Part shown: positions 29,995 to 43,834 of the stretch, in pieces | Position numbering within the stretch: the stretch's first letter is position 1 | Layout: every line of letters begins with the position of its first letter | Assembly (NCBI GenBank): GCA_035041965.1 | Contig: JAPYMA010000940.1 | Location: 1 to 64,000 of the forward strand | Direction of reading: 5' to 3' | DNA length: 64,000 nt | Source: Anisakis pegreffii | Taxonomy: Eukaryota; Nematoda; Chromadorea; Rhabditida; Anisakidae | Made by a program: the position numbers and the translations under genes | The notes under the pieces: model-generated | What the model was told of the DNA's origin: nothing | The model's database searches: none | What the model saw: only the letters and a program-made list of their open reading frames with translations

Positions 29995-30559
29995 AGTAAG
30001 AGGCGGTAGTGATTACAATGAGAGTAATAGGAATAGAACAATAACTCTACTTGTATTACCAACCGATCAAGGAATATAATCAATCAACAGTATTAATAAC
30101 AATTCCAATAGTACAGTGTTGCTCTCAGCACTGATTACGTATAACTTCTTTAATGATTAATCGTCTTTTTAGAACAACATATAGGCAGAATAAGCTGCGA
30201 GAGTATGCAGCTTATTAATTGATAGTACAAATACAGATGAATTTACTCAGAAGTAAACACCTTGATGTCACACTACTGTTGATGTGTTATGACGAAAATT
30301 GAAGTAATATCAGAAGATTTCAACAAAGCAAATTCTTAAACTGCTTTCAAAGGTAAGCAAGTCCTTTTCCACTTCAGTAACACAATAGCACAAGAGTATG
30401 GCGCAACTACTGGTAGTTAGTGTGAAGCAATGATGAATACGAACGAATAGGATATAGTTAGTGGTATTGAAACGCACTCTTGCCTTTGTCGAGCGTTTGG
30501 TTGAGTCTCGAGTAATCTCGACTAGCAACGAAAATAGGATGGCACCAGAACACGAAACA

Positions 30560-30567
30560 CTTTTATA
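30560..30567 (-). promoter_or_regulatory. TATA-like box on the H2B strand
   Basis: ATATAAAA on the minus strand, with GC-richer sequence just upstream. It is over 600 bases from the H2B ATG, so use for H2B would need a long leader or a 5' UTR intron. Confidence 0.25.
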
Positions 30568-31255
30568 TGCGGCTCAGAGCGAGCTTAGCTTTGAACCACG
30601 CCTTCAACTGCTTCATTGCATCATCGCTTGCGGATAGATGAAGCATGAACATCGTCGCATACATAGACATCGTGGTGGATCTATTTAAGTAAGCATGAGC
30701 ACCAGAAGAGGTACAGCAGCAGATACAAGGAAAGCATCATGCTTAGAACTAGCCATATATACTCAGCTAACACTGAGCATACACAGATAAAACATCATAT
30801 CATCATGTGTGTTGATCGCAAGTGCTTCAATGCTTCTGCAATCAACCCTTTGGCATTTCTAATAATAAATCACTCATGATTAGACCATAACCAATATCAC
30901 CGTTTCAGTTTCCTTTCTTCCCTCACCGCACTTACTTGTGCATTTTTCTGAAATTGCCCGAAGTGACCACCAGCAACGTTACGTTCCCCAATCCCCTCAT
31001 ATTCTTTTGTTTACTTCGCATACGAGAGTCTCATAAAGTCGACAATCACTGCGATGGAATCATTGAATAAATGATCTCATGGATGAATGTTACTTAATTA
31101 AATGAATGAATAATGATCCTTAAGAAGTTTCAAAATCATGCATCGCAGTTTTATGTATACTCGTATTTGCTTGCTTGCATGCTTGCTGAACTTTTGCTGG
31201 ATTGTGTTGGTTGAAGAAATAATCAAAAATAATTTGAGCTCATTCAAACTAATAT

Positions 31256-31262
31256 TATAAAT
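31256..31262 (+). promoter_or_regulatory. TATA-like box upstream of H2A
   Basis: TATAAAT lies about 305 bases before the H2A ATG. The leader between them contains other ATGs and an acceptor-like CTTTTCAG near 31367, so a spliced or trans-spliced leader is possible. Confidence 0.3.
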
Positions 31263-31566
31263 CAACGAACTCGCTCGTTAATTTCGACTATAATTTGGAG
31301 ATCGTGAGATTAATTGAAAATCGTTGGTTATCATTGATTTGCTCAATATTATCTATCTTTTCAGTTATCAGCACCATCAGACGCTTGTTAATCTCTTCTA
31401 CAATCGTTACTGCTGTTTATCGCGTTCGTATCACTCTCTCTAGCACTATCAGCGTTACTATTACTGGTATTGATGATCACCTGATCGCTCTACCGAACAC
31501 GAAACTTGACTTGTGGCATTTCCTAGTTCCGGAACACATCCATAACCGCAAAAGTAACGCAACGCA

Positions 31567-31953
31567 ATGTCTGGTCGTGGAAAAGGTGGTAAGTCGAAGG
31601 CTACTGGCAAGAGCAAAACCCGTTCATCACGTGCCGGTCTTCAGTTCCCAGTTGGTCGTATTCATCGCCTGCTGCGGAAAGGCAATTATGCGGAACGAGT
31701 CGGCGCCGGAGCGCCAGTCTATTTGGCTGCGGTTTTGGAGTATTTGACGGCCGAAGTGCTCGAGCTGGCCGGCAATGCGGCACGTGACAACAAGAAAACC
31801 CGCATCAATCCGAGACATTTGCAGTTGGCGGTACGCAACGATGAGGAGTTAAATAAACTGCTGGCCGGTGTAACGATCGCTCAAGGCGGTGTTCTACCGA
31901 ACATTCAAGCGGTCCTGCTGCCCAAGAAAGCCACTGAATTCGCACAGAAATAG
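31567..31953 (+). CDS. Histone H2A
   Basis: One exon of 128 codons plus stop. It begins with the SGRGKGG tail and has the H2A signature [20 protein letters not shown], the acidic-patch region [20 protein letters not shown] and the docking segment [15 protein letters not shown]. The C terminus, ATEFAQK, is unusual but short, and there is no SQ(E/D)-hydrophobic motif, so it is not an H2A.X. It is the divergent partner of H2B. The sequence after the TAG stop shows no histone stem-loop. Confidence 0.98.
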   Translation: MSGRGKGGKSKATGKSKTRSSRAGLQFPVGRIHRLLRKGNYAERVGAGAPVYLAAVLEYLTAEVLELAGNAARDNKKTRINPRHLQLAVRNDEELNKLLAGVTIAQGGVLPNIQAVLLPKKATEFAQK

Positions 31954-34900
31954 CAATTTACTTCTTTGCTGATCATGCGTTATCATTCTTATCATTACTT
32001 TTATGATTATCATTGATGTGAACTTTAATCATTGTTACTATTTTCATGAGTACCTCTGAATTCATCGTTATTGTTAGTGACAAACTTTGACTACGATTTA
32101 CGATAAAAATCGAAGTCGTTGTGATTCGTCAAGTTTGATTTCTCCATTTCATTAATACACCTATATTACTATCGGATCTATTAATGCCAAAACCTTCGAA
32201 AAAATTTAGAACGATAAGAATAACATCAGCAATCACACTAATAAGCACCGTCCCAATGTTGATGGCCTATATTAGACCTTATCATAGTCATAATCATCAG
32301 CATGCTATGAATCATTATCAACCCAGTTATCACTACCTCTAAAACGAAAATCGTCGCAAAACAGAAGCCACATATCTTCTTAAATGATTGTGATATGCCT
32401 AGCAATTCACAGATTGCAACATTCAATTTAAGTTGCTTGTTAATTAATTGTATTTTATGGATGATTCTATTGTGACAATGAGATATCAGATAATTGTATT
32501 CTATAAATTAATTGCATGTTATAATTGGGATTGTTCTATGTTTCGAGTATTGAATTGATAATTTCATTATTTATGAGTGCACTGTTGCATTCCGTAGACT
32601 GCTTATGTTCTATGACTGTTTGCTCTTACTGATCTGATGAATTGATCGTTCTTTTTTTCGAGTTCAATGATGTAAATATATTTCCTCCAGGTATTTCCAT
32701 GTTTTGTAAGATATCTCTTCGTAGATTATATACTAAAATATGTTCCAATTCAATGATGCATTCAAGATCACTCAGAAACAACTCTATCAAATCAATTTCA
32801 TATAAGTAACAGTGTAATATTCATTCATCTTTTCGAATACCAATCGCTCGCTCAACTCACCATCCAATATATATTTCCACTATATTCTTCACTAAGTCCC
32901 GAGAGACTTGCATCATATTTAAAATTCTCAGTTTCATAAAAGATCTTTCAACAGATCTCATCAGAACAAGCTAATATCTGCGGAATATGCGTGACTACGC
33001 CATTGTAATTGAGTCCATCTTAATGGCACATTCACTGTTCTCCTATAATGCCTACTCGACACCTCAGTTGTTACCATTAGCAACGTTTATTCTTTTTTGA
33101 GGGATATATTCATGATGATGGTACTATATGCGAATGGATTTAGAAGAACAGAGATCATAGTGATGTAATAGATTCTACACTAATTACCCTTCAACTCCTG
33201 AAAATATATCGCGCGAATTATGTAGCCTGAGGCTGATGGAAGTTAAGAGAACTTATAAATGCGAATACAGGATTGACATGGGTTCGTATCCACAATTATA
33301 CACTATATCAGTCATCAGCAGTAGCTGTTTGGATATTGAATTGAATGATAAATATAATGAAATGACTGATAATGACGAGAATAAACATACGACAGATGCA
33401 AGTGAAGAACCGATCAATTAATAGTACTGATGTTAAAATGATAAGAATTCCAAAAAATCCTAATAACGATGGAATTTGGTCATAATAAAACATAATAAAA
33501 CCAACAAAGTAATAGCTATAATCACAAAAATAATAGCAAATTAATAACAATAATCGAAGTTAATAACAAAGCTAATAACAGTACCTTGGAATGTTGTTGC
33601 GTGCGATTGTATTTGTTGTTCCACTATTATATGGGCTGAAATGTCTGAATCATCTTATAAATCGCTCATGATTGTTAATAATTGAACTTTATATCACGCC
33701 GTTTCTCATAAATAAAACCAACTGTATCGATGATTAATATTCCCCATAAATTACTTTTCCCGATTACTTATCACAACCATAATATCCACTCACATTGACT
33801 GCGATAATCGATCATAAACGACAATCCTCCTTTAAGGTAACGAATCCTTTAGTCATCCCCATAGCTGACCAGATCCTCGTGAAAAACAACCCATAGGAAA
33901 TCAATTGCGCTATGGAAATTCTAACTTTCTCTCACTTTTCTTATGAAATCAATCGAAAACTAAGCAACCTGTGCTGAATTGTGAACAAATCCCTTTCCAC
34001 AAAATAATGAACAAGTCCATGACAGCGAAATCGATCAGATATACGCTTGAAAATAAGTTCTATCTGCAGGCAATAAAAACATCGTTTCAAAAGAACGTGA
34101 AAAAACGATTAGTTGATTGAATATTCACTTAAGAAAATTCAGTTGAAGAGAATTTATCTGTTGTTCCGAATCAATGAACAAACAATGAACACAAATTACT
34201 CCAACGCACTCAGTTCGGATAAACATCAAAACGCAACACGTTAACTGAATAAAACAATAAAACATTATGGTTGAAGAGTTCTCAACGAAATAACAACAAT
34301 TCATTAACGACATAAAACGCTGATGAGATACTGAACAATGACCGAAACGATCGAGGAAACAATAAACGATGAAAAATAATCTGAGATATTGATTCCGCAA
34401 GCAAACATTTTAAGACAATTCACAAACGCATAACAACTCATCTAGCAACAGAACAAACACGCAAAAGATCAATGATATCGGTAGATAAACCTCACAATTC
34501 ACAGAACATTTCCATTCCAGAGAATGACCGTCGAATTTTTTTGCTTAATCAACAATTGCCTAATGAACGCAATTCCACGGAACCAGGAACCAATGATGCA
34601 GGAACTATACAACACTTTTTAAGTGAATACCGTTTCGTTCCGACCACGTAAACAACTCCGTTTTCGGTTCTAGCATAACAAATGTCATTTCGGAAGTTTC
34701 TTACTCATTTTCACAAACTTAGAGGCAATTGGAACGAGTCTTACAAATATGAACAAAACTAGCAAAACAACAGTAACGACAACAATGAAACAACAGTGGT
34801 AACAATGCGATTCAATACAATCATGACAAAATACTCCAACTTTGATGAAGTCCGTAAATAAAACATACTTCCAACTGACAAACCGTACAATTCTCAACTT

Positions 34901-35058
34901 TTTCGAACATTAAAACATGTAAATTAAGAACTTCACTATGGATGAAAATATTACTCGCTAAGGACTAAAGTCTCCAACGATTTCACTAATCGTATCCGAG
35001 CCTTAAGCTTCCACTAAATCGACATATATCTTCAAACCGAAACCACCGCTCACATTCA
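31954..35058. other. Convergent intergenic region
   Basis: Three kilobases of AT-rich sequence between the 3' ends of H2A (plus) and SYF1 (minus). Only short open frames rich in I, N, F and Y are present, as expected by chance at this composition. No RNA gene or repeat array was recognised. Confidence 0.55.
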
Positions 35059-37720
35059 CTAATCTCCAGTTTTCGCCAGCGATCCCAACACTCCAGATGG
35101 CACTTCACGTGCTTCGATTTCTGCAATTTCAAATCGATTCCATATCAAATAAGACGATATCCTTCAAGTAATCACTATTCTGACATAAGATATCAGTATC
35201 AATAATAATGATCAACAACCAAATTCCAAGCAAAACCCCCCAACTCTCCTCGATATTCGCCATACCTTTCTCCATCTCAACATCACCTTCCTCCTCATCA
35301 TCCTCGTCAATATTGATCTCGTCCGGATTCTCAGTGACATTCTCTTGTGTCGCTTTACTTTCGCCTCGAACGAATCGGATATTTCCGCCTGCCGAACTCA
35401 ACGAAGCAGGTAGTTTTGCAGGCGAACCACTGCTGGCGCCACCCTCCTCTTCAACAATCTTCTGAGCACGTGCCTCCAACACGGCCATACTATCGCCTGC
35501 CGTACCAGCTGAAAATTTGTTTTCATTTGCTCAGTTACCATAACATTAATGATTACAAATCGGATAATACCAACACCGGTGCCGTATTAATGATGATCAA
35601 ATTATTAACAATGATGATAATAACGTGTCACAAATTGACTATAACAATAACCACGATAATGATCAGAAAGTATTAATATATTTCTCAAATAAAATTAATC
35701 ATAAAACTGTAATAACAATAATAATTCTGATAGAACTCCGAAAATTACAAGTCATAATAATACTTATTATCACCACCATTCACTAGTATTACTACGTCTA
35801 GATCAATTGGATAACCACTGGATCTGACACTACTATTATCGTTCACCAATCAAAAAATAAATCAAGACAACTCATCCTCTAATTCAGTGAACACTGAATA
35901 AAACCAGTGTAATCTCAAAGAACAACTGAACTCATGCAAATCCCGAATAATCCAAATAACCTAACACATTCACGAAATCTGCACCAACCTGATGCAGTCG
36001 CAAGCATCTGAGCACTCATCACGTTCACACTCGTATTGTAGGTGGCTTGAACGGAACGTTTTATACGTAACATCTCCCTAACCGTATCCTCATTTCCGTG
36101 CTTCACCTCGAATTCTTTCCAAATATCCCAGAATTGTGTGTGTACCTTAAACATCAAACATTCCATAGCACAATACATTCAACCAATCTGCGTCAATAAA
36201 TTGTTCATTTTGTGCTGAGAATTGATCAGTCATATAATCACAGCAAAATCATATTACTATAACCAACAACACTCTCATAGTACCACAATAATCAACTCAT
36301 CATCTATCGTTTGAAATTCATATTCCATAAAATGCTTCCTTTCGAATCAATTACTTTTACAGAAATTGCATTTTGAAAAATATTCGAAGAACCAACCCTC
36401 GGATCACAAATTTCAGAACAATGCGCATAGATTGCCCGGGCACGATCAATTTCGCCAAGTGAGCGCTCCATCTGCGCGAAACGCATACTCATCTCTCTGA
36501 AACATTTCGATCAAATCAATATCAGCTTCTCGGATCATATTCCTCCCACAACTATAAGTTATCACATTTCTATGCCAATCTCAATCCCAAAAAATCGAAA
36601 TAAAATTCATTCTAGAGCGATGCAAATTCACTTATATAAAGACACTTAAATTCGATTCACATAAGTCGAACCTCGATCGATCCTCGGGTAACACTTCAAC
36701 AGCGTGTTGAAATATTGGTCGTGTATGCGTTAAACCATACATACTTGCAGCTTTTTTAATGTATATGTTGAACATCTAAAACAAATCAAATTTAAGTTGA
36801 ATGCCCAAATGCAATGGAAGGAACACTATTCAGAGATCAATTCATCTATGTAATGACACGAAGATGTTACATTCCAATAAGAAAATAAGAAATTTTCCAT
36901 AGAGCAATGAATAAATTATGAAAATGAAAATACTCACGCTGTACATCTCAGATTTCTCAACCGCCGCTGTGGCTCTATTATAAATGCTCATTGCATGACG
37001 AGGCAAACCATGCTCCTCTTCTAGTTTGGCGTAAAGCAAATACAATTCTGAAAGTGAATTGAATCGCACTGAATCATTCACAACAATAAGATCATGATCG
37101 AATAATTACGATAACAAGAACAATAATTCAAATTCACTGAAACAATTGAAAGACTAACAAAAACTCCTTAACTCCTTAATTTCAATATAAACTTACTCAT
37201 TGCGAATTTGGATGGACACGTTTCTAAACATTGTTCGAAGAGATCACGTGCTCGCTCCAATTTCTTACCACCCTGAAGGATTATTCCAGTTAGCTGGCGA
37301 CTCAATTCATAGTCAGATAAAGAATTTCGTGATCCGAAAATAATACCTTTCACAAAATTTGAATCTCACACATACGTATATATGCAAATATACTAATCGA
37401 AATATAAAACATCGCTAAAATTTGACTCCATCGAACGAAACTAAACGCATCGTAATTCCACTAAAAACGAACTCGATCACGCAACAACACAACAACTTCA
37501 AAATTGACATGCATATTATCATTTTAACATAATTTGCTAAATGAAGCAAAATATCAAATGCTCATAGCGGCATTCAAGTAAAATAAATACAATAGAATAC
37601 GAACGAGCACTTACATATCGCTTCAAAAATTTCGTCAAGTACACCGTCCAAATTTCATTGACCACAGGCCATTTGAACAACGCTATTCCTTTCTCGTACG
37701 TCTTAACATGTTCTCATTGG

Positions 37721-37754
<34 letters not shown>

Positions 37755-40700
37755 ATTATAGCATAATGTTAACGGATTTTGATTCCTGATAAGACTTTCG
37801 ATATAACGATCCCAAACAATCGACAGCAGCAAACAAAACAGTTCTCTTTCAATTTCTTCGAGTTCATAAACAAAATCAACACAAAATCTTCAAACCCTGA
37901 ATTGGATAAATAACGAAGTGAACAATCAATCAAACGAAACCTTAAATGAATTCTCGAAGTAGTCATTTTCCTCCAAGAATTTCGCATAATTTATGATGAT
38001 TTGTGGTGTGGCAATACGCAAATCAATGATACGCTCGTAGACCCGCTGACAACTTTCCAACGTACCGAACGCCTCCTCTATGTCCGCATACAGAGACCAA
38101 ACCTGAAATTACCGAAAAATATTGTTGAAAATCCATCCCATACATCCTACTTTTGCAAGCAGCCATCGCAACAACAACGGTAATCCCAATAACGATTACC
38201 CTAACAACGTTTATTAATATCAACTGAATTTAATCCAACAATAAGGTAGAGCAACCAATAACAACCAATTGACCTTAAGTGATTTGTAGACTCGATATTG
38301 AACTGGCTCAGATTCATCGAAGTAGTGACTTCTTCTGGGTGGAGCTGCTGTCGCTCGCTGCATCAGCTTTCGAGCTCTTTGCGGTTCTCTGAAAAATCTC
38401 ATAAGACTCATAAATTCAATTCAATTCATTCATCAAAAAACAAAAAAATCCCCTCATGAACGGCAAATACATCTTACGAACGGACTGCAAACAGAAAGTT
38501 GACCCACAACAAGGCGATTGCTTTGTCATAAATGAGTGAACGAAAGCATTTCGCACTTCATAAAGCAGAAATTGTTTCAAATAAAACAAAAAACTTTTTG
38601 AAAAAACATTACTAATTTCGAAGTGATTTCATTTTCGTGGAAATTACGCCGCAGTCATTGTATTCTAAATTTTGCAATTTTTAAGAGATGACAAATCAAA
38701 ATGATATTACTGACTTATGACGAAGTTCGAATTCCGTATATTCGCACCATACAGTCGCCAGATCATCCACTTTACAATAGGCCGGCTCCAGACCTTTCTC
38801 GAAAATCGCTCGTGTCTATAATGAAACCAGATAATGATGATTTTCTTGCTCCCTTTCGACATTATGAGTTTGTCGTTTGCAAATACTCCTCACACAATAC
38901 ATACACAATCAAATATGAATGAATGAATTCTTAAACAAACCAACAACCCAACCAATACTCATAAAAATACCAACGAACCTCATTCAGCTGTTTGTGTTCC
39001 TCGTAGAATTTCGCGAAACCAATCCAAACATTCGACAACTTTCCAGTTTGCAGTTTTGGTTGAATTGTACGCACGGCTTCTTCGTACGTTTCAATTTGCT
39101 TAAAAGAACCAATAAAAGTTCTCATCAACCATTAAAGTCATTTCATTATTATCACCAATGTATCTCAAAAATTACATCCTTCAAAAAATTCTCATCTTTG
39201 AGGGAAACTCAATTCACCACCACTATAAACATAATCAGCTAGTAATGATTATCAACCTTTTTGAAACAATAATCAAATACTTTCTCAATTAATCAATCAT
39301 ATCTGTAAAAATAAGCCATTCGAACAATCAGAAGTAAACAAATCCAAACAGACTGAATAAACTAAAGAATTTACCTTCTGTTTATTGCCTTCATACAACT
39401 GAACACGATTTAACCACTCGTGAGCATTGTGCGGATTCTGTCGCAACAAAACACTGTTCAAAAGCAATGGACGACGATCCATTAAATGTTCGAATCTGCA
39501 AAAATTCATTTGATAAAAAGTGACTGAATACGATGACTTGAGCACTTCTCTACCTTTCTATATAATCATAATTCTTAATGCTTCCATCTACATTATTACA
39601 TTGAATGCAATCAACACCATTGCTTTGATATTCTATTCACCACTTAAACACTTCTAAATGTAAATGAACATCGTCCAATTTACAATTGCAAAACGCATTC
39701 ATCAGTGAATCAAGCAATCACCCAGTCTAACATACCTTGCAAACAATAGCTCCAGCTCGAGTTCACGCTCCTTTTGATTCATCGTCTCCGACTTATTAAT
39801 CTCATCCATTTTTGCCGCAGTTGAGCGCTCAGCGAAATTCGCGTATGCGTCAAAAATTTGCGTGAAGTCTCGCACTGTTTTCACCGACACAATCGCCTCT
39901 TCGTAAACATCACGAGCCTAAAAGATGATGGTGATAGCAGGGACTGACTGATTAGTTAGCGAATCAAAAACGATTCGTTGAATGGGACATCGAATCAGCC
40001 TTTCAAAATTATTAATCATAAACAAATAAAAGTTGAAAACGCTTGTGCTTCTCTAATGAATTCAACGCAATTGTATTCATTTGGAAAGTGCCAAATTCTG
40101 CGCGACAAATAATATTTCCAATTGAATTTTTTGCGCATTATGAACTAAACTCTTAATTTAAGTCAAAAACAACAATCATTCGCATTCGCAAATATTTCAA
40201 ACCTTCTCAAAATGTCCACCACGAATGTAATATTCAGCCAATGAACACCACAAAATACCCACTTGATCACTGTATCTGAAAATATTTTCGACGATTAGTA
40301 AAACACTTTCAAAAATCGCTTACTTCTGCTCAACTACAATTTTGCTCACTTCTATCGCTATGATTTAGTCAATTTATCATATAAATGAAGGTCATAACAA
40401 ATAAAACTTCTCATCTACACAAGTGATTTCACAACTTAGAATGACAAAGTTGAGATTAAAAAATTTCTATTGGTTCTAAATAGTCAATCGCTATCATCAG
40501 GACTACTCAGTAACAAAAGACAAGTAAATCTCTAAATGCACGACAAAATCGAACCAAACGAAAAACAACAAAAATCAAAAACCTTTGTATGCCTTGTCTG
40601 ATGATCGAATCCACATTCAACGAATGCACTTTATTTGGGTTTTTCGATATCAATTCGCACAACTCAGTCCATAACTGCAAATTATTCCGTTTATTCATTC

Positions 40701-42602
40701 AAACAACTTTTCTCAAAAACATTAAGTAGGTTGTTCTACAGCACTGCCAACTACTAACTATCTAAACTCATTTCATCTCAAATCTTGTTTTCACCTCGCC
40801 AAAAACATTTCACCTCCGTAATGTAAGAAAACTTCACTTGCGAAAAATCAAATGGAATATCGAATTTTCGGATCAATCAAAAAATTCATCACCACAACAA
40901 ACCTGATGTGTTGTCTTGCCATGTTCTGAAACAAGTTTATCGTCATTAACCAAAATCGCCAACTGTTGTGCGGCATCGTCCAACCGATCGATTTCACGCA
41001 AATACTCCACAAAGTCTTCGCGATTCTTCGGTAACAGTTTCAAATATCTAAAAATATCTTTCGTTCATTGCCATTTCCAGTACAACAACTCCACATTAGG
41101 GCCCAGTCAATTGAGGTCTCAAATCCCCCAGAAATCCCCAAAACATCGAATCAAATGTCAAATATCCAAAATAATACAAGCACAATAAATTCCCGTCCAC
41201 CTTCTATAAACACGTATCGTTGTTTCGGGAATCGCATGACTTGTGACAAATTTGATATACAATGGCCATATTCGATCATGTTGTGTGATTGGAAGAGCGC
41301 GTAAGGCTCTGTCGAAGATACGTCTAGTGGCGGTTATGTAGCGTTGCTGTGTCATCAACTCACAATAGTCCATCCAGATGCGAGGCATCTGCATTATTAA
41401 GCACCATTTTAAGAACAACATTATCAATAATAACATCAGTCCAGTTCGTAGAGTACGACTACTGACTGCTTAACATGTTCCCCAATATCAATCAAAGCAA
41501 AATGAATGATAACACAACAATAATTCTGACTCAAAAAGAGCGATTAACATATAAATAAAACTTCAGAATGTACTCACTTTATGCATGAAAACCAGTGCAC
41601 GCTCATAAACACTGTTCAATCGCTGATAAGATGCATCCGTTGGGCATTTGTCTGCGATTTGCTTACGTCGGAATCGCAAGTAATTGTACCTAAAAATTGG
41701 TGGTACTTGTTCAATACGGCTGACTCCACTCGAAACGCAATTTTCTTGTTGTTGTACTCATACACTTCAAAACTTTGACAATAATAAATGGAGAAGTGAA
41801 ACAAATGAAATCAAGATGAATGTGCTCAAATAACACTGGATATCCACCAAAAAATATTACACTGAATCAACTACCAACTTCATGATTTCACCTACTAAAC
41901 GCTATTCAACACTCTGGATGACGCCTTTTGGATAGCAAATGGCTTAATTGTAAGCAAAATACTTGTGAGCCTCTAATTCTTTATCCAAAAAAGGATTGAC
42001 TGAGTTAATTAATTCATAAAATCCAATCAAAATTCACTCTAAAACCTACCAAAGTTTATAACTTCCTGGTAGTTCTTTCAGAGCTCGCTCATAAACCATA
42101 TTGATTTGTTTCAATGGTGCCTTGCACTTCTTCTTATGCTCGATATAACGCACCCAACATCGCAACGAATACGGATTCCGGAGGATGTTCTCTTCGAATC
42201 CAATATCCTCATCTTCCTGAAACACTGATCAATAAGCATCGACGAATAACTCCACTTCACAACTCATTTGCGAACAGCTCTTACAATAGATGAAACGACT
42301 GAATCGCCATGAAAAATTTAAAACATAATCCGAAAAAAATAATGAAAATTGAAATGTGGAGACAGACATTCCGGATCACTACAGCAGAATTTTGACAGTG
42401 AATGAATAAAAGTTCGAAAAATTGAAATTCGATAAAATTATACCAGGTGAACTGAGGTCGTTTTTGTTGCTGATGCCGAGTCAGGCGTGTTCTCAGCTAC
42501 TATTCCGCTCTTAGCACCAGACGTGACCGACTGCTGTTGGCCTGAAGATGTGGTGGTCGATGGAGCCGACGTGTTCGCCTCGATTGGTTCCAGAATTGGC
42601 AT
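35059..42602 (-). CDS. SYF1 / XAB2 pre-mRNA-splicing factor, HAT-repeat protein, 21 exons
   Basis: Exons 42602-42444, 42216-42050, 41689-41578, 41388-41201, 41047-40903, 40674-40583, 40275-40203, 39917-39736, 39495-39375, 39098-38979, 38815-38715, 38388-38274, 38102-37941, 37701-37615, 37272-37197, 37047-36938, 36775-36672, 36496-36397, 36145-35989, 35508-35266 and 35120-35059 join in phase to about 891 residues (human XAB2: 855). Blocks matching XAB2 occur in order: [134 protein letters not shown] and [20 protein letters not shown]. It ends with an acidic stretch and [13 protein letters not shown]. Known role: a scaffold of the spliceosomal Prp19-associated complex, also tied to transcription-coupled repair. 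The N-terminal 50 residues are a Thr/Ser-rich extension. An acceptor (ACTTCAG) lies just before the ATG. Confidence 0.96.
37722..37752. repeat. (ATT)n microsatellite in a SYF1 intron
   Basis: About ten ATT units, lying only about 20 bases upstream (on the minus strand) of the acceptor of the exon 37701-37615. Length variation here could affect the branch-point region of that short intron. Confidence 0.9.
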
Positions 42603-43834
42603 TTTTAAGCCTGAAGTGGAAATTTTTACTTTTTCCTTAAAATAATTTCCAATTGAATTTGACCGAATCGCTCGCTCTGAATTGAACCGTTTCACGCCTT
42701 CTCAAAAAACCAAACTTGCCTAATAAAACCTCGCCTAATTGCTAAACCACCTCTATAAACTATCAAAACTACTAATGATCTATTCATCAAAAGAAACAAG
42801 TATCAAATATCGACAAATTAGACCATAAAAATTCTGCCCATTAATAAAATATCAATTGACAATACTCAAGATTCTCTAGAATGAAATCATATCCTCCAAA
42901 CTACTATGAAATCGCTTCATCGTCACAATGATGCATCAATCTAAATCGCTCATTTTCACTTGAGGGATTTCATTTGCCCAGTACGACTGGCCCAAATTCT
43001 TCAACGAAATCAATATCTAACGAATAAATTTTTGTTCAGGAAAGATAATCAATCATACGATTCGAACTGAATGTTAACAGTTACTTGAAATCATTCCATT
43101 AAATTTCCAAACAAATTCGCTAAAGAATAATCTTTATTTCAATCTCCATAATGAGATCATCCTCAACAATTTCACATTTCTATTAACAAAACAAAACAAC
43201 AAATATTACACAAACAAAACGAAATAACAATTATGAACCAATGACAATCCAATAAATTTCGATAACAATACGCATGAATATGTAAACATTTCTTGACAAC
43301 AATAGACTCGTTCACTAGACTCATTAAGTCTAAAGATTCATCAATATTTGCCTTATCATTCACAAAATCAATTCAACTTGAAGCATTATCCTTCTTCTGA
43401 ACTCTATTCGTTTTATCAATCATTCCAATCGCAAAACCTAGATTCCGTCCCCACAAAGAATCCCAAATCAATTCCATTCATACCTCCACCATGCTATACT
43501 TCTCCACTTAGCTCAAATTTCTGATTCCGAGTAAATTAACATCTTAACCATCCAAATCACGACTATATGCATAACATCAAATCACACATTTGGCTATAAG
43601 ACATTCTTTGATTACTTCATTTCAAATTCCGACTGAATACAATCCAACTCGAGACTCATTTCAACTAAAATCAAAATCAAATTCAAAATTCTCCATGTTC
43701 TATTCTTTACAGAAAAATTTCCACCACTATCAATTGAACACTTCAATTGCGCCATCTAAGATTACCACTTATACCCAATACGAATCAATCAATTCATCGG
43801 TCAAAAAATATCTCCAGATCTCCACAAGTTTCAA
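42603..43834. other. Spacer between SECp43-like and SYF1 genes
   Basis: 1.2 kb of AT-rich sequence between the SECp43-like stop and the SYF1 start, both on the minus strand. It contains no supported gene and is longer than a typical intercistronic gap of a trans-spliced operon, though co-transcription cannot be excluded. Confidence 0.5.

Larger units (their letters stand above)
29928..31566. promoter_or_regulatory. Bidirectional H2B/H2A promoter region
   Basis: This 1.6-kb gap separates the two divergent histone starts. It contains an 18-bp palindrome near H2B, a TATA-like box for each direction, and acceptor-like sites (GATTAG just before the H2B ATG; CTTTTCAG near 31367 before H2A). Shared control of the pair is inferred from the arrangement. 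Confidence 0.5.
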
